Positions 8,849 through 17,808 of a DNA stretch of 64,000 bases are shown piece by piece. Origin of the DNA: an uncultured Cytophagales bacterium. GTDB lineage: Bacteria > Bacteroidota > Bacteroidia > Cytophagales > UBA9547. The stretch covers positions 39,028-103,027 of the forward strand of contig CAMFLX010000004.1 of the NCBI GenBank assembly GCA_945957555.1, in the 5' to 3' direction. Position 1 is the first letter of the stretch. Each line of letters begins with the position of its first letter. The position numbers were made by a program, and so were the translations under genes. The notes beneath the pieces were generated by a model, which saw only the letters and a list, made by a program, of their open reading frames with translations, did not search any database and was not told the DNA's origin.

Positions 8849-8866
8849 TGTCGAAAAATTTCGACA
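8849..8866. promoter_or_regulatory. Palindrome between comA-like gene and aroE
   Basis: TGTCGAAA-AA-TTTCGACA is a perfect 8+8 inverted repeat separated by two bases. The tight spacer disfavours an RNA hairpin terminator and fits better with a dimeric repressor site 27-44 bases ahead of the aroE start. The binding protein is unknown. Confidence 0.35.
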
Positions 8867-8874
8867 ATTATATT

Positions 8875-9633
8875 CTATTTTAGAAAATCACTAAAAGTAT
8901 CTCCACGAAGTCCCAATCTAATGGTCTCAAGAGGAATGACTTCGTTTGGAGCAATATTGCCCAAATTTACATTGGTGCCCAATAATTTGATGAACCAAAC
9001 TTGTTGAGATTTTTGTGGCGCCTCCCAAATGATCCTCTCACTTGGAATCTTTGTCAAGATTTCCTGAACGAGACCCTGCCTTACCTCTCCACTCGACCTG
9101 AAAAGACCCACATTGCCTCCTTCTCTAGCTTCTCCAATCACTTTCCATGCACCGGCATCCAGCTCCTTTTGCATAAGCTCAATCCACTGATATGGGGGGA
9201 TGATTTTCGTGTCATCTTTTGATCCAACTTCAGAGAGAACAGTCACATTTTGCGAAAGTTTGCGAATATACTCGCATTTAATATCATGGTCTAGGGTTAT
9301 TGAACCATCAGAAACCTCCGCATACTGCAGTTTGTATTTATCAATGACTCTTAGGTAATCTTCAAATTGTCCCCTAACGATAAATGCCTCAAATAAAGTT
9401 CCGCCTAAATATACAGGAATGTCTGCAGCCCTATAAATAGCAAGTTTTTTATCCAAAACTGGTGTTACGTAAGATGTAGCCCAGCCAAGCTTCACTATAT
9501 CAATATAATCATTCGCGATCTCTAAAAAATCCTCAACCTCTCTAGGTGCAAGGCCTTTGTCCATGGCCATTGTAAAACCTGAGGAACGAGGCTTAACGGA
9601 TCTCTCAGGAATTTGTTTTAGCTCGAAATTCAT
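8875..9633 (-). CDS. Phosphosulfolactate synthase (ComA family)
   Basis: A 252-residue TIM-barrel protein of the ComA family, which adds sulfite to phosphoenolpyruvate to form (2R)-phospho-3-sulfolactate. This was first described in coenzyme M synthesis and also occurs in non-methanogens. Family landmarks seen are GFTMAMDKGLAPREVEDFL near 20, the barrel strand DIVKLGWATSY near 47, VYLGGTLFEAF near 75, AEVSDGSITL near 105, VLSEVGSKD near 133, and the acid-rich IGEAREGGNVGLF near 165. Its start overlaps the stop of the TPR gene (TAATG), so the two are translationally coupled. In Bacteroidota the product may feed sulfonate or sulfonolipid synthesis; that is inference. Confidence 0.85.
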   Translation of the reverse strand: MNFELKQIPERSVKPRSSGFTMAMDKGLAPREVEDFLEIANDYIDIVKLGWATSYVTPVLDKKLAIYRAADIPVYLGGTLFEAFIVRGQFEDYLRVIDKYKLQYAEVSDGSITLDHDIKCEYIRKLSQNVTVLSEVGSKDDTKIIPPYQWIELMQKELDAGAWKVIGEAREGGNVGLFRSSGEVRQGLVQEILTKIPSERIIWEAPQKSQQVWFIKLLGTNVNLGNIAPNEVIPLETIRLGLRGDTFSDFLK

Positions 9634-11057
9634 TAATTATTATTATTCTTGTACTGTTCAATGATCTTAAAAAATGCTTTTTGGGCAGACACCTCAGTAA
9701 AAAAGTCATACAACTGAGTGTGCTTCTCAAAGTCCAAAGTTAATGCATTTTCTAAATATAACAGAGCTTCTTTGTATAATCCTGCTTTAATTAAATAAAC
9801 CACCGCCCTATAGTAAATATCGGCATTATCTGGATACTCTTCTAGGGCATCAAAAATAAGTTCACAGGCTTTGCTAAAGTCGCCCATTTCATAATACATC
9901 TCAGACCAACTAAGCCAAAGTGCTGGATCATCAAATATAAGTGTAGATGCTTTGGAAAAATCCTCTTCTGCAGATAAGTGATTACCTACTTGATATTCTG
10001 CCTCAGCTTTAGCCAAATAATACTCGCCATTAGAATCATCCAATTCGATAGCTTTCTTAAAATAGTGTATGGCCTCGTAAGACTTGTCTTGGTTATAAAG
10101 GCATACGCCAATACCATACCAGCCATCTGCATATTTCTGATCTACCTTTATCGATTTTCGAAAATTAATAAGTGCTTTCTCATAATTCCCAAGCTTTTCA
10201 TGACATTCTGCCAGGCAGCAATAGGTCTCTGATGTTGGATCCTCATGCAATAAGGTACTTTCAAAGAGACTTATTGATTTTTCATAATCTAGCTTATTAA
10301 AATAAATATGCGCCAAGTTGAAATATGCCGAAGCAAAATCTTCTTTAATAAGCGTAGCATATTCGTAAGCCCAAATGGCTTGATCAAATTTCGCGAGTTT
10401 TGAATATGCCAAGCCCAGGTTATACCATGCTACATGTGAGTAGGGGTCTTGATCAATAAATTTTTCATAAAACGAAATGCTACTTTCTAGCTGCCCAGTA
10501 AGATCTAAACAAAATGCCAGCTCGTATAGTGCGTCTTCGTTTTCAATATTAATATCAATAACTTTTTTATAGTATTCTATGGCCTTATCATACTTACCCA
10601 TTGATTGGAAGCCAAATCCGATGTGAAAATATATCTCCTCTTTATCGTCGGTATAGTTGACAATTGACTGCAATAGTTTCACAGATTCCTCAAACTGGCC
10701 CTTATTACCCATAATAACAGCACGAAGTATCGTAATATCTGTGTCGTTAGGGTACATAGAAGACATTGAGTCAATCAATTCTTGCGCTTCGTCAAAGTGA
10801 CCTGAATTCACCAAAAGATTAGCCTTGGAAATTAATAGCTCATTTGCATATGGATACTGTGCAATAGCATATTCTACAGCCTTAAGAGCCTTTTTAATTT
10901 TGCCAGTTTCTGTATAGTACTCAATAATAGACTCATAGGACTCGATATCAAAAAAATAACTTTCGTTTTTCTCGATCATTTCTTCGAATCTCTTCACTAT
11001 GTTCTTACTCTCTTCATTTCCTCTCTGCCTGTCCATAATTAACTGGTTAAAGACCAC
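9633..11057 (-). CDS. Tetratricopeptide-repeat protein
   Basis: A 474-residue soluble protein built almost wholly of TPR units of 34 residues, about eleven in a row from residue 40 to 470. Typical units are AWYNLGLAYSKLAKFDQAIW and DGWYGIGVCLYNQDKSYEAI. No signal peptide or membrane segment is visible, so it is probably a cytoplasmic scaffold. Acidic composition and length fit a conserved Bacteroidota TPR protein of unknown partner. It is coupled to the downstream phosphosulfolactate synthase gene by a one-base stop-start overlap and follows the polysaccharide cluster after 60 bases. Confidence 0.85.
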   Translation of the reverse strand: MVFNQLIMDRQRGNEESKNIVKRFEEMIEKNESYFFDIESYESIIEYYTETGKIKKALKAVEYAIAQYPYANELLISKANLLVNSGHFDEAQELIDSMSSMYPNDTDITILRAVIMGNKGQFEESVKLLQSIVNYTDDKEEIYFHIGFGFQSMGKYDKAIEYYKKVIDINIENEDALYELAFCLDLTGQLESSISFYEKFIDQDPYSHVAWYNLGLAYSKLAKFDQAIWAYEYATLIKEDFASAYFNLAHIYFNKLDYEKSISLFESTLLHEDPTSETYCCLAECHEKLGNYEKALINFRKSIKVDQKYADGWYGIGVCLYNQDKSYEAIHYFKKAIELDDSNGEYYLAKAEAEYQVGNHLSAEEDFSKASTLIFDDPALWLSWSEMYYEMGDFSKACELIFDALEEYPDNADIYYRAVVYLIKAGLYKEALLYLENALTLDFEKHTQLYDFFTEVSAQKAFFKIIEQYKNNNN

Positions 11058-11117
11058 GAAAATTCTCCAAAACTTTATTTAAATATAACGAAAAAAAGGG
11101 CTTTTGAGTCTAATATA

Positions 11118-12098
11118 TTATTTATTTTTTTTACAACACCACTCTAGGGTATCTTCTAAACTTGTAAAAGCGTAACTAAAGTCCTTCTGTACTAACGTGC
11201 TATCGTATACTCTTTTAGAATTAGACATTCTAGCGGTTTCTTTTGTAATGAGCGGCTCTTTGCCCGTAAAGAGATATTTTATGAATTCAAACCTCCATGC
11301 AATGGCAGCCGCAAAATTTGTTACTCTCCTTTGAGGAGCTTCTACGGACATTTGCTCGGCAATCTTCTCAAAAAAAACTTTATACGAAATACTTCCGGCA
11401 CTTAAGATATATCTTTTATAGAGGCTTTGATCTTTGCTTAGGGAATCAACAATTAAATTGGCCACGTCTCTCACGTCTACATAATTAATATTGCCCTCCG
11501 AATAATAACGTCCTCCATTTCTCACATATGCAAACAACTTAGTCGAACTTTTATTTATATCGCCTATGCCTAAAACTACTGATGGGTTAAAAATCGTTGC
11601 ATTAAGTCCTTCTTCAATTCCTCTCCAAACCTCTAACTCGCTCAAATGTTTGGTTTTTGCGTAATAAGTATACGAGTCTGAATCACTCCATTTTTCATTT
11701 TCGTCAATTACTTCTTTTGCAAAATTACCAATAGCGGCAACTGAACTGACATGAACAAGTCTCTTTTGGTTCAATACACAGGTATTCACTACGTTTCTTG
11801 TGCCTTCGACATTAATTTGAAACATTTCATTGTATCTGTTGGGAGCATAAGAAACAATACCTGCAGCATGAATAACTGCATCGTATTTGGGGACCTCTGC
11901 AGAAAGGAGTGCAATATCCAAAACATCACCTACTATGAGTTCTACCTTGTCAGAACTGCTTAATAAGCCTAGTTGCTTAGGGTCACGTACGAGGGCCGAT
12001 ACATCGTATCCCTTATCCAGAAGAATTCTAACAGCATAACTGCCTATTAATCCTGTACCACCAGTGACAAAAACTTTATGTATGCTGTTGCTTTTCAG
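11118..12098 (-). CDS. NAD-dependent epimerase/dehydratase (extended SDR), non-ATG start
   Basis: An extended short-chain dehydrogenase of about 326 residues. The Rossmann motif VFVTGGTGLIGS is followed by the aspartate end AVIHAAG, HVSSVAAIG with the catalytic serine, and YTYYAKTKH with the YxxxK pair. A frame beginning at an internal TTG (11921) would omit the NAD-binding motif, so the gene must start upstream. The in-frame stop upstream and the lack of any ATG, GTG or TTG leave CTG at 12098, which overlaps the preceding stop as CTGA, or ATA at 12083, which would give IHKVFVTGG. The substrate may be a nucleotide sugar or a lipid-linked intermediate, given the cluster. Confidence 0.85.
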   Translation of the reverse strand: MKSNSIHKVFVTGGTGLIGSYAVRILLDKGYDVSALVRDPKQLGLLSSSDKVELIVGDVLDIALLSAEVPKYDAVIHAAGIVSYAPNRYNEMFQINVEGTRNVVNTCVLNQKRLVHVSSVAAIGNFAKEVIDENEKWSDSDSYTYYAKTKHLSELEVWRGIEEGLNATIFNPSVVLGIGDINKSSTKLFAYVRNGGRYYSEGNINYVDVRDVANLIVDSLSKDQSLYKRYILSAGSISYKVFFEKIAEQMSVEAPQRRVTNFAAAIAWRFEFIKYLFTGKEPLITKETARMSNSKRVYDSTLVQKDFSYAFTSLEDTLEWCCKKNK

Positions 12099-12835
12099 AG
12101 AAGACTGTTGTTTAACAACGGCAAATCTAGTACTTTTTTATAATACTTTGTTTTAACAGACGCTTTAAGAGCTTCTAAATGTTTTAGATTATGGCAATCG
12201 CTACTAATAAAGTGTACCATTTTCGCATCGATTAGTTTTTCAGCTATTTTTTTTATTTCTGGGGAATAATAACCAGAAAGCGACATTATGTTTAGCTGGA
12301 AACAAATGTCTCTCTCAAATAACGATTCGTATTTAGAAAAATGGCTATGGAGATACAAATATCTTTCAGGATGGGCAAACACAGGTTTGATCCCATTACT
12401 CTTCATTTCGAAGATAACAGTCTTTAGCTGTGGTGGTTCGTTCATGAATGCTGTTTCAAAAAGCAGGTAGTTCTTGCCAAATGTGAGTAATTTTTCGCCA
12501 GACTCTATTTGCTTCATAAATACTTCGTCTAGATAATATTCCGCTGCAACTTCCAACTCTATATCTATACCCAATTCTTTTATCTTTGCTCTAAGTATGT
12601 CTAACTGTGGCAACAAATTTTCTGGGCCATTTTTATAGAAATCGCTCATGATGTGTGGAGTCATGATGATTTTCTTACGACCTAAAGCTATCATTCCTTG
12701 TATCAGATCGATACTATCTTCTACAACCTTTGCACCATCATCCACCCCAAAAAGCAGGTGATTATGCATATCAACTTTTATTGTATCGGTAAATTCTAGC
12801 CCTTTACTCCCAAAAATCTTATCAAAAATGCCCAT
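12095..12835 (-). CDS. CpsB/YwqE-type tyrosine-protein phosphatase (PHP family)
   Basis: A 246-residue PHP-superfamily metal-dependent phosphatase. Metal ligands are visible in DMHNHLLFGVDDGA (residues 22-35), MTPHIMSDFY near 60, the glutamate of VAAEYYLD near 97, FAHPERY near 154 and SSDCHN near 212. Enzymes of this family remove phosphate from the tyrosine-rich tail of bacterial tyrosine kinases and so regulate polysaccharide chain length and export. The partner kinase gene lies one base upstream, which strongly supports this role. The stop codon overlaps the proposed CTG start of the SDR gene. Confidence 0.92.
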   Translation of the reverse strand: MGIFDKIFGSKGLEFTDTIKVDMHNHLLFGVDDGAKVVEDSIDLIQGMIALGRKKIIMTPHIMSDFYKNGPENLLPQLDILRAKIKELGIDIELEVAAEYYLDEVFMKQIESGEKLLTFGKNYLLFETAFMNEPPQLKTVIFEMKSNGIKPVFAHPERYLYLHSHFSKYESLFERDICFQLNIMSLSGYYSPEIKKIAEKLIDAKMVHFISSDCHNLKHLEALKASVKTKYYKKVLDLPLLNNSLL

Positions 12836-12836
12836 A

Positions 12837-15248
12837 TCAGATTAATCTAAAAAATGCTAGTACTCTTTTATAAAATGACAATTTGGCCTCTTCATGGTAA
12901 TACCCACTTCCATAGCCGTAGCCATACCCATAACCATATTTATAACCATAACCATAGCCAATAGAGTTGTCGAAACCATTGAGTATGGCACCTAAATTTT
13001 TGAAGTTATTATTAATCACCAGTTTATTGATGTTTTTTTCAAATCCTTTTTTTGAATATTCGGCTCGTACAACATACAAGGGCTGATCTACCTTTTTCAT
13101 AATAATGATTCCATCCGTAACCAGCCCAACTGGTGGGGTATCAATAAATATCAAATCATAAATAGTATGAAGATGCTTTAATGTCTTGTCAAACTCATCT
13201 CTAAGAATAAGTTCAGAGGGATTAGGCGGGGTAGGCCCAGCACTGATAAAATCAAGACTATCGATACTTGTCTTATGTATACACTGCTCCACAGTGTTCT
13301 TTCCTATCAAAATAGTACTCATACCAACTTCATTATCCACATCAAAAGCCCTGTGAATTTTTGGCTTACGCATGTCCAAATCAATGATAACTACTTTTAC
13401 ACCAGAAAGGGCGATCACACCACTTAAGTTAATCGCTACAAACGTTTTCCCTTCCCCACTTATTGTTGAGGTAACAGACATAATCCTTTTCGTCTTATTT
13501 TCAGGAATCAGGAACTCTAAATTAGTCCTAATGCTACGCAATGCCTCACTCAATGGCGACTTTGGATGTTTATCTACGACCAAACGAGATACTTCTAGCT
13601 TTTCCTTTTTATACTTCGGCACCACCCCTACCACAGGAGCTATGGTGCCCTTTTCAAGCTCTCCTTGATTATTGATGGTATTATGTAGGAAATACTTTAC
13701 AACTATTAGTATAAAACTAATAACGAAAGCTATGCCTAATGCAGTTATATAAACAGTAGAATATATTGGAAATATGGGAATCCTAGGTAACTGAGGTTCT
13801 GAAAGCACGGTAAACTCAGGCACCATCCCTGCTTTGGCAATACCAAATTCAGATTCTTTTTCTAAAATCGTTAGATAAAATTTCTCATATACTGTATACA
13901 ATCTTTTTAATCTTGTAAGTTCGGTTTCTCTTGAAGGAAGATAATTAAATTTATTTTCCGTTTCACTGATTTTAGTGCTTATACCATAAATCTTATCGTT
14001 AAGGGTCTTCTTACTAAAAACAATTGTATTTAGAATATTGGATTTTACAGTCTCTAACTCGATCTTTTTTGTATTATACGAGAAGGTATTTTCTTTACTG
14101 GTGTTTAAAACCTGCTGTAATTCTATTTGCAGTTTGTTCAATTGGGTGAGCAATGTTGATATCTGAGAGTTGTTAAGTCCGTTGTAAGCAATAAGATGTG
14201 GCTTTATGTCTCTATCTTCTATAATGATGTCTTTTAATTGGTCAAGTAAGCTAATTTCTGACCTAATTTCATACATTGATTTTTCAAACTCTTCAGACTT
14301 TAACAAATTTTTACCAAAATCACCTTTGATGTCAAAACTCCTATTTTTGCGAGAGAATGATTCCAACTTGATCTCAAACTCCTGGAGTTTTGCTTCTGTA
14401 TCTTCAAGTTGCCCTCGCAAAAATGCCAGAGACTGTTCTTGTGTTTTAAACTTTTTGGAAAGAGATTCTATCAAATATAGAGAATCAATGGCGGCAACAA
14501 TATCTCTTGCTTTAGATGGATCTGAATTTTTGAAACTCAACTTTATCGTTTTGGCATCCAAATTTAGAACCACCACATCAAAACCATTCATGAGGTCAGC
14601 AACTTGCTTATTTTCGCTATTTATGGTAAAGAAAAACCTACTGTTACTTTCAAGTTCTTCAACAATTTTATGTATTTTAAACTGGTAGCCATTAGCCGAA
14701 ATTAATTGACCATATTTATAGGCCTTTTTCAAGTCATTATTTGTGGTCGGATATAAATAAAAAGAATTGTTATCTATTACCTCAATATCAAAATTATGGT
14801 CATAAAAAGAGTTATCTAAAATCACATAATCAATCCTAAATGGCTGATTGTTATATCGTTCTTGATAGTTCACGCTCCCATAGGCATAAATGCTTACATC
14901 AAACTTGAGTTTTCTAACAAGTTTTTCAAAAAAAGTCCTAGACTTTAAGATCTCGATTTCACTTGAGAGGATTTTATTATCGTTATCCTCCACTTGATTC
15001 ATCTTAAATGCAATACTTGTTTCCTCCTTTTTTTCTATTTTTATAACCGATGATGATTCGAATATTGGTTTAGTATACCTCAAATAAATATAAGCAGCAG
15101 AAAAACACAGAATGAAAATCATAATCACCCAAATCATGTTTTTCTGGGCCACTACCAGAAATTTAATAAAGTCAAGACTATCTAAGATGCTCTCTTCTTC
15201 TTCATCTTGTAGCAGTTGTTTATTCTGGATCAAATCTTGTCTATCCAT
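12837..15248 (-). CDS. Wzc-like polysaccharide co-polymerase / BY-type tyrosine autokinase
   Basis: An 803-residue inner-membrane protein. Its order is a short cytoplasmic N-terminus, a first membrane span (about 33-55), a large periplasmic Wzz-type domain with long coiled coils (about 60-480), a second span (about 490-515), and a cytoplasmic kinase domain. The kinase has Walker A SGEGKTFVAIN (about 598), Walker A' VVIIDLDMRKPK and Walker B DLIFIDTPP. Residues about 757-780 form a tyrosine/glycine cluster with about ten tyrosines, the autophosphorylation site. It controls polymerisation and export of surface polysaccharide together with the neighbouring Wza-like protein and CpsB-like phosphatase. 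Confidence 0.95.
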   Translation of the reverse strand: MDRQDLIQNKQLLQDEEEESILDSLDFIKFLVVAQKNMIWVIMIFILCFSAAYIYLRYTKPIFESSSVIKIEKKEETSIAFKMNQVEDNDNKILSSEIEILKSRTFFEKLVRKLKFDVSIYAYGSVNYQERYNNQPFRIDYVILDNSFYDHNFDIEVIDNNSFYLYPTTNNDLKKAYKYGQLISANGYQFKIHKIVEELESNSRFFFTINSENKQVADLMNGFDVVVLNLDAKTIKLSFKNSDPSKARDIVAAIDSLYLIESLSKKFKTQEQSLAFLRGQLEDTEAKLQEFEIKLESFSRKNRSFDIKGDFGKNLLKSEEFEKSMYEIRSEISLLDQLKDIIIEDRDIKPHLIAYNGLNNSQISTLLTQLNKLQIELQQVLNTSKENTFSYNTKKIELETVKSNILNTIVFSKKTLNDKIYGISTKISETENKFNYLPSRETELTRLKRLYTVYEKFYLTILEKESEFGIAKAGMVPEFTVLSEPQLPRIPIFPIYSTVYITALGIAFVISFILIVVKYFLHNTINNQGELEKGTIAPVVGVVPKYKKEKLEVSRLVVDKHPKSPLSEALRSIRTNLEFLIPENKTKRIMSVTSTISGEGKTFVAINLSGVIALSGVKVVIIDLDMRKPKIHRAFDVDNEVGMSTILIGKNTVEQCIHKTSIDSLDFISAGPTPPNPSELILRDEFDKTLKHLHTIYDLIFIDTPPVGLVTDGIIIMKKVDQPLYVVRAEYSKKGFEKNINKLVINNNFKNLGAILNGFDNSIGYGYGYKYGYGYGYGYGSGYYHEEAKLSFYKRVLAFFRLI
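12904..12962. repeat. Imperfect hexamer repeat encoding the Tyr-Gly tail
   Basis: About ten imperfect copies of CCATAN/CCGTAG-like hexamers encode alternating Gly-Tyr in the tail of the tyrosine kinase. Simple repeats of this kind can slip and change the number of phosphorylation sites. Confidence 0.6.
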
Positions 15249-15253
15249 TTTAG

Positions 15254-16057
15254 TTATTTCTGTCTATTAAGTGAAATGATGGATATTACAACAAAAAGAC
15301 TCGTACTCAAAATTGATATCAAACCGCTTGACTCTTGAATAGACTGGATAACGCGCTTTTGAAAACGCTCTATGTAGATAATGTCGTTAGGCTGAACGAG
15401 CAGTGTTGCCTTTTTCATTCCTTCAATTGTGGAAAGATCTATAATCATTACGGTAGGATTTTTTAGATCGCCACGAATAAGCCTGATGTTATGTGCTTTA
15501 GATAAATTATCTAAACCACCTGCAAGTGTAAGTACCTCTATGAGATTCATATTTTCATTCTCAAGCGGAATTACTTTAGCATTACCTGTGCCTACCATGT
15601 TCACAGAAGCAGTGCCCAGAACAAAAACTCTTTTGTTAATTACTTTACTGATTACATAAACATCGTTGTAAAAGTCACTATATTTTTTAGTCAATAAGCT
15701 GTCTAATTGCGACAATTTTAAGCCAGCCACCTTCTGTTTACCGATCATTGGAAGAGATGTGGTACTGTCATTTTGAACTAGATATTTGGGAATTTCAGAA
15801 CTCTGCTGCAAGACAGTATTCTTTCTAAGTTCATAGTTAGGGTCAATAAGCCTTTCTCCACGATTTGTATATACAGAATACTGTAAATAATCATTTACAT
15901 GAATTCTGTAGCTTTTCTCAGCTGCCTCAATTTTATCTTTCAATGTATCGCCAAGGTATTCTCTGTCAGTCTTAAACATGATACTTTTGTTGCGACATGA
16001 AACTAAGGCACAAAAAAACAATATGACAGCAATTACCAGTCTAATAAATCTCATCAA
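15254..16057 (-). CDS. Wza-like polysaccharide export lipoprotein
   Basis: A 267-residue export protein. The N-terminus (RLVIAVILFFCALVSCRN) is a lipoprotein signal with its cysteine near residue 21. A poly_export domain follows (about 50-135: SYRIHVNDYLQYSVY, with VPL-type strand LPMIGKQKVAGLKLSQLDSLL), and an SLBB domain (about 140-230: VFVLGTASVNMVGTGNAKVIPL and LTLAGGLDNLSKAHNIRLIRG). A C-terminal hydrophobic span (about 243-262) ends the protein, as in many Bacteroidota exporters. It overlaps the end of rfbC by 17 bases and precedes the kinase gene by five, so all are co-transcribed. It forms the outer-membrane channel part of the export machine. Confidence 0.92.
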   Translation of the reverse strand: MMRFIRLVIAVILFFCALVSCRNKSIMFKTDREYLGDTLKDKIEAAEKSYRIHVNDYLQYSVYTNRGERLIDPNYELRKNTVLQQSSEIPKYLVQNDSTTSLPMIGKQKVAGLKLSQLDSLLTKKYSDFYNDVYVISKVINKRVFVLGTASVNMVGTGNAKVIPLENENMNLIEVLTLAGGLDNLSKAHNIRLIRGDLKNPTVMIIDLSTIEGMKKATLLVQPNDIIYIERFQKRVIQSIQESSGLISILSTSLFVVISIISLNRQK

Positions 16058-16592
16058 GGATTTTCTTTATTTCTTCAAATGTCATTAGTTCTTTGTCTTT
16101 ATCAGACACGATTGGATTTTCAAGCATCCAATCTATTTTTAATGTGGGATCATTCCAAAGTATTCCACCTTCTGATGCCTTATGATATATATTGGTACAC
16201 TTATATGTAAAATAACAGTCTTCTAGCGCAGCAAAACCATGTGCAAAACCCTCTGGGATGTAAACAATATTTTGACGTTCTCCATCCAATATGAATGAAT
16301 CGTGTTTGCCAAAGGTGGGGGAGTCTTTACGTAAGTCCACCATTACATCCAAAGCCTTGCCACTCACTACCTTTACGTATTTACCTTGAGCATAAGGTTT
16401 CTTTTGCAGATGGAGCCCCCTTACTACACCTTTTTTTGAGAATGAGAGGTTGTCTTGTAAAAAAGATGCTTCTAAACCGGCAAGTTTCAACTTGTCTACA
16501 TGATATGTTTCTAAGAAAAACCCCCTGTCGTCACTTAAAATATTAGGAACGATCTCAATTACTCCTTCTAAAAATGATTTGTTTACTTGCAT
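16041..16592 (-). CDS. rfbC: dTDP-4-dehydrorhamnose 3,5-epimerase
   Basis: A cupin-fold epimerase of the dTDP-L-rhamnose pathway. It carries DDRGFFLETYH, GVVRGLHLQKKPYAQGK with the catalytic histidine, ALDVMVDLRKDSPTFG, and IPEGFAHGF with the conserved tyrosine region YKCTNIYHK. The start at 16592 (MQVNKSFLEG, 183 aa) matches the family start; an upstream ATG at 16610 would add six residues and overlap the glycosyltransferase gene by 11 bases. No rfbA, rfbB or rfbD is nearby, so either those lie elsewhere or this enzyme acts on another dTDP-4-keto sugar. Confidence 0.93.
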   Translation of the reverse strand: MQVNKSFLEGVIEIVPNILSDDRGFFLETYHVDKLKLAGLEASFLQDNLSFSKKGVVRGLHLQKKPYAQGKYVKVVSGKALDVMVDLRKDSPTFGKHDSFILDGERQNIVYIPEGFAHGFAALEDCYFTYKCTNIYHKASEGGILWNDPTLKIDWMLENPIVSDKDKELMTFEEIKKILDEIY

Positions 16593-16599
16593 GATTGTC

Positions 16600-17706
16600 T
16601 CAAAGTTCAAAAATAACTTTTTTATACTTATTTATTACAAATTTCTCGTCAAATTCTACTTCTGCCTTAAACCTACTGTACTTCCCCATAGCCAGCCGCT
16701 GTACAGGATCAAGTTCTATAAATTTTTCAAAAACTTCTATTAAAGTGTCGGTGTCCTTGGCTTTACATAAGAGACCGTTCTTCCATACTTCTACGGTTTC
16801 TCTGCATCCAGGCACATCTGTAGTAATGATAGGTTTTCCCATTGCTAAAGCTTCCAAAAGGGTTTTGGAGGTACCTTCTCTATAGGACGGCAATACAACG
16901 CAGTCTGCCTGTGTATAATAGTCTTTCATGTGATCGGTAAAACCATGATATTCAACAATGTTATCTTGAATCCACGACTTAAGATCTTTTCGTTTAACTC
17001 CAAGACCGGAATCGTAATCTGGTTTACCTATTAAAAGAAATCTTACATTTGAATATTTTTGTCTGATGTATTTAGCTGCTGTAATATATTCATACACGCC
17101 TTTGTCTATCAAAAGCCTTGCTGGCATCAAAAAAGTAATCGTATTGTCAAAATGTGTACTATAATCTGGACAAAACTTAGATAGATCAACCCCTGATCCG
17201 GGAAGAACGTCTGTGATTGAGGCCTTTACCAAGCCGTTTTCAACAAAAAGGCTTCTGTCTTCCTTGTTTTGGAAAAAAACGTGATGAGGGTACTTAAATG
17301 CCAATCTATACATTTCTCTTGCAAGGTAGGTCGTCAAGTTTTGTCGAATAAAAACCGTACCCAGCCCTGACACATTGTTAATGGTCTTAATTTTTGAGAA
17401 ATGTGCTGCCAGTGTGCCATATAAATTAGGCTTAATGGTATAATTCAACAAAACATCTGGCTTATATCGTCTCAATATCGACCCAATTTTAAATAGTAAC
17501 AAAAAATCGTGGATTGGATTGTTGCTCTTTGCATTAAAATTTAGGCATACAAAGTTAAACCCTTCTTGTACAAGACGTTCCGAATATTCATCTTTGGGCG
17601 CAATACAGATAATTTCATGTCCCTCAGCCTGTAAAGCCTTTAACAATGAAAGCCTAAAATTATATATATTCCAAGAAGTGTTTAAAAAGATCGCGATTCT
17701 CAACAT
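16600..17706 (-). CDS. Family 4 glycosyltransferase
   Basis: A 368-residue GT-B enzyme. The N-terminal acceptor domain begins MLRIAIFLNTSWNIYNFRLSL and includes DVLLNYTIKPNLYG. The C-terminal donor domain carries MPARLLIDKGVYEYI (about 195) and the E-x7-E type motif PSYREGTSKTLLEALAMGKPIITTDVPGCRE (core EGTSKTLLEALAMGKP). The type resembles WbpX/CapM-like transferases that add a sugar to a lipid-linked surface glycan. It is the first gene of the polysaccharide run. No promoter of the standard form was seen in the 102 bases before it, which it shares with the divergent cytochrome gene. Confidence 0.93.
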   Translation of the reverse strand: MLRIAIFLNTSWNIYNFRLSLLKALQAEGHEIICIAPKDEYSERLVQEGFNFVCLNFNAKSNNPIHDFLLLFKIGSILRRYKPDVLLNYTIKPNLYGTLAAHFSKIKTINNVSGLGTVFIRQNLTTYLAREMYRLAFKYPHHVFFQNKEDRSLFVENGLVKASITDVLPGSGVDLSKFCPDYSTHFDNTITFLMPARLLIDKGVYEYITAAKYIRQKYSNVRFLLIGKPDYDSGLGVKRKDLKSWIQDNIVEYHGFTDHMKDYYTQADCVVLPSYREGTSKTLLEALAMGKPIITTDVPGCRETVEVWKNGLLCKAKDTDTLIEVFEKFIELDPVQRLAMGKYSRFKAEVEFDEKFVINKYKKVIFEL

Positions 17707-17760
17707 TCAAATCATTAATACATATTGTTGCCAAAAAGTAGATGTACCTCTTGTAAAAAT

Positions 17761-17791
17761 TTTGTTAGCTCGTTTATTAACAATATTTTTG
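17761..17791 (+). promoter_or_regulatory. Bacteroidota-type promoter for the cytochrome gene
   Basis: TTTG (17761-17764), a 19-base spacer and TATTTTTG (17784-17791) match the -33/-7 consensus TTTG-N19-TAnnTTTG exactly. The ATG at 17809 is 18 bases further on. Confidence 0.75.
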
Positions 17792-17808
17792 TAAAAATAT
17801 AAAATTTT

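Noticed and set aside
11118..11921. A short form of the SDR gene starting at TTG 11921
   Set aside because: It would lack the NAD-binding GGTGLIGS motif that is present in the same frame just upstream.
14206..14688. A 160-residue plus-strand open frame inside the tyrosine-kinase gene
   Set aside because: Shadow of the coiled-coil region; rich in serine and leucine with no domain.
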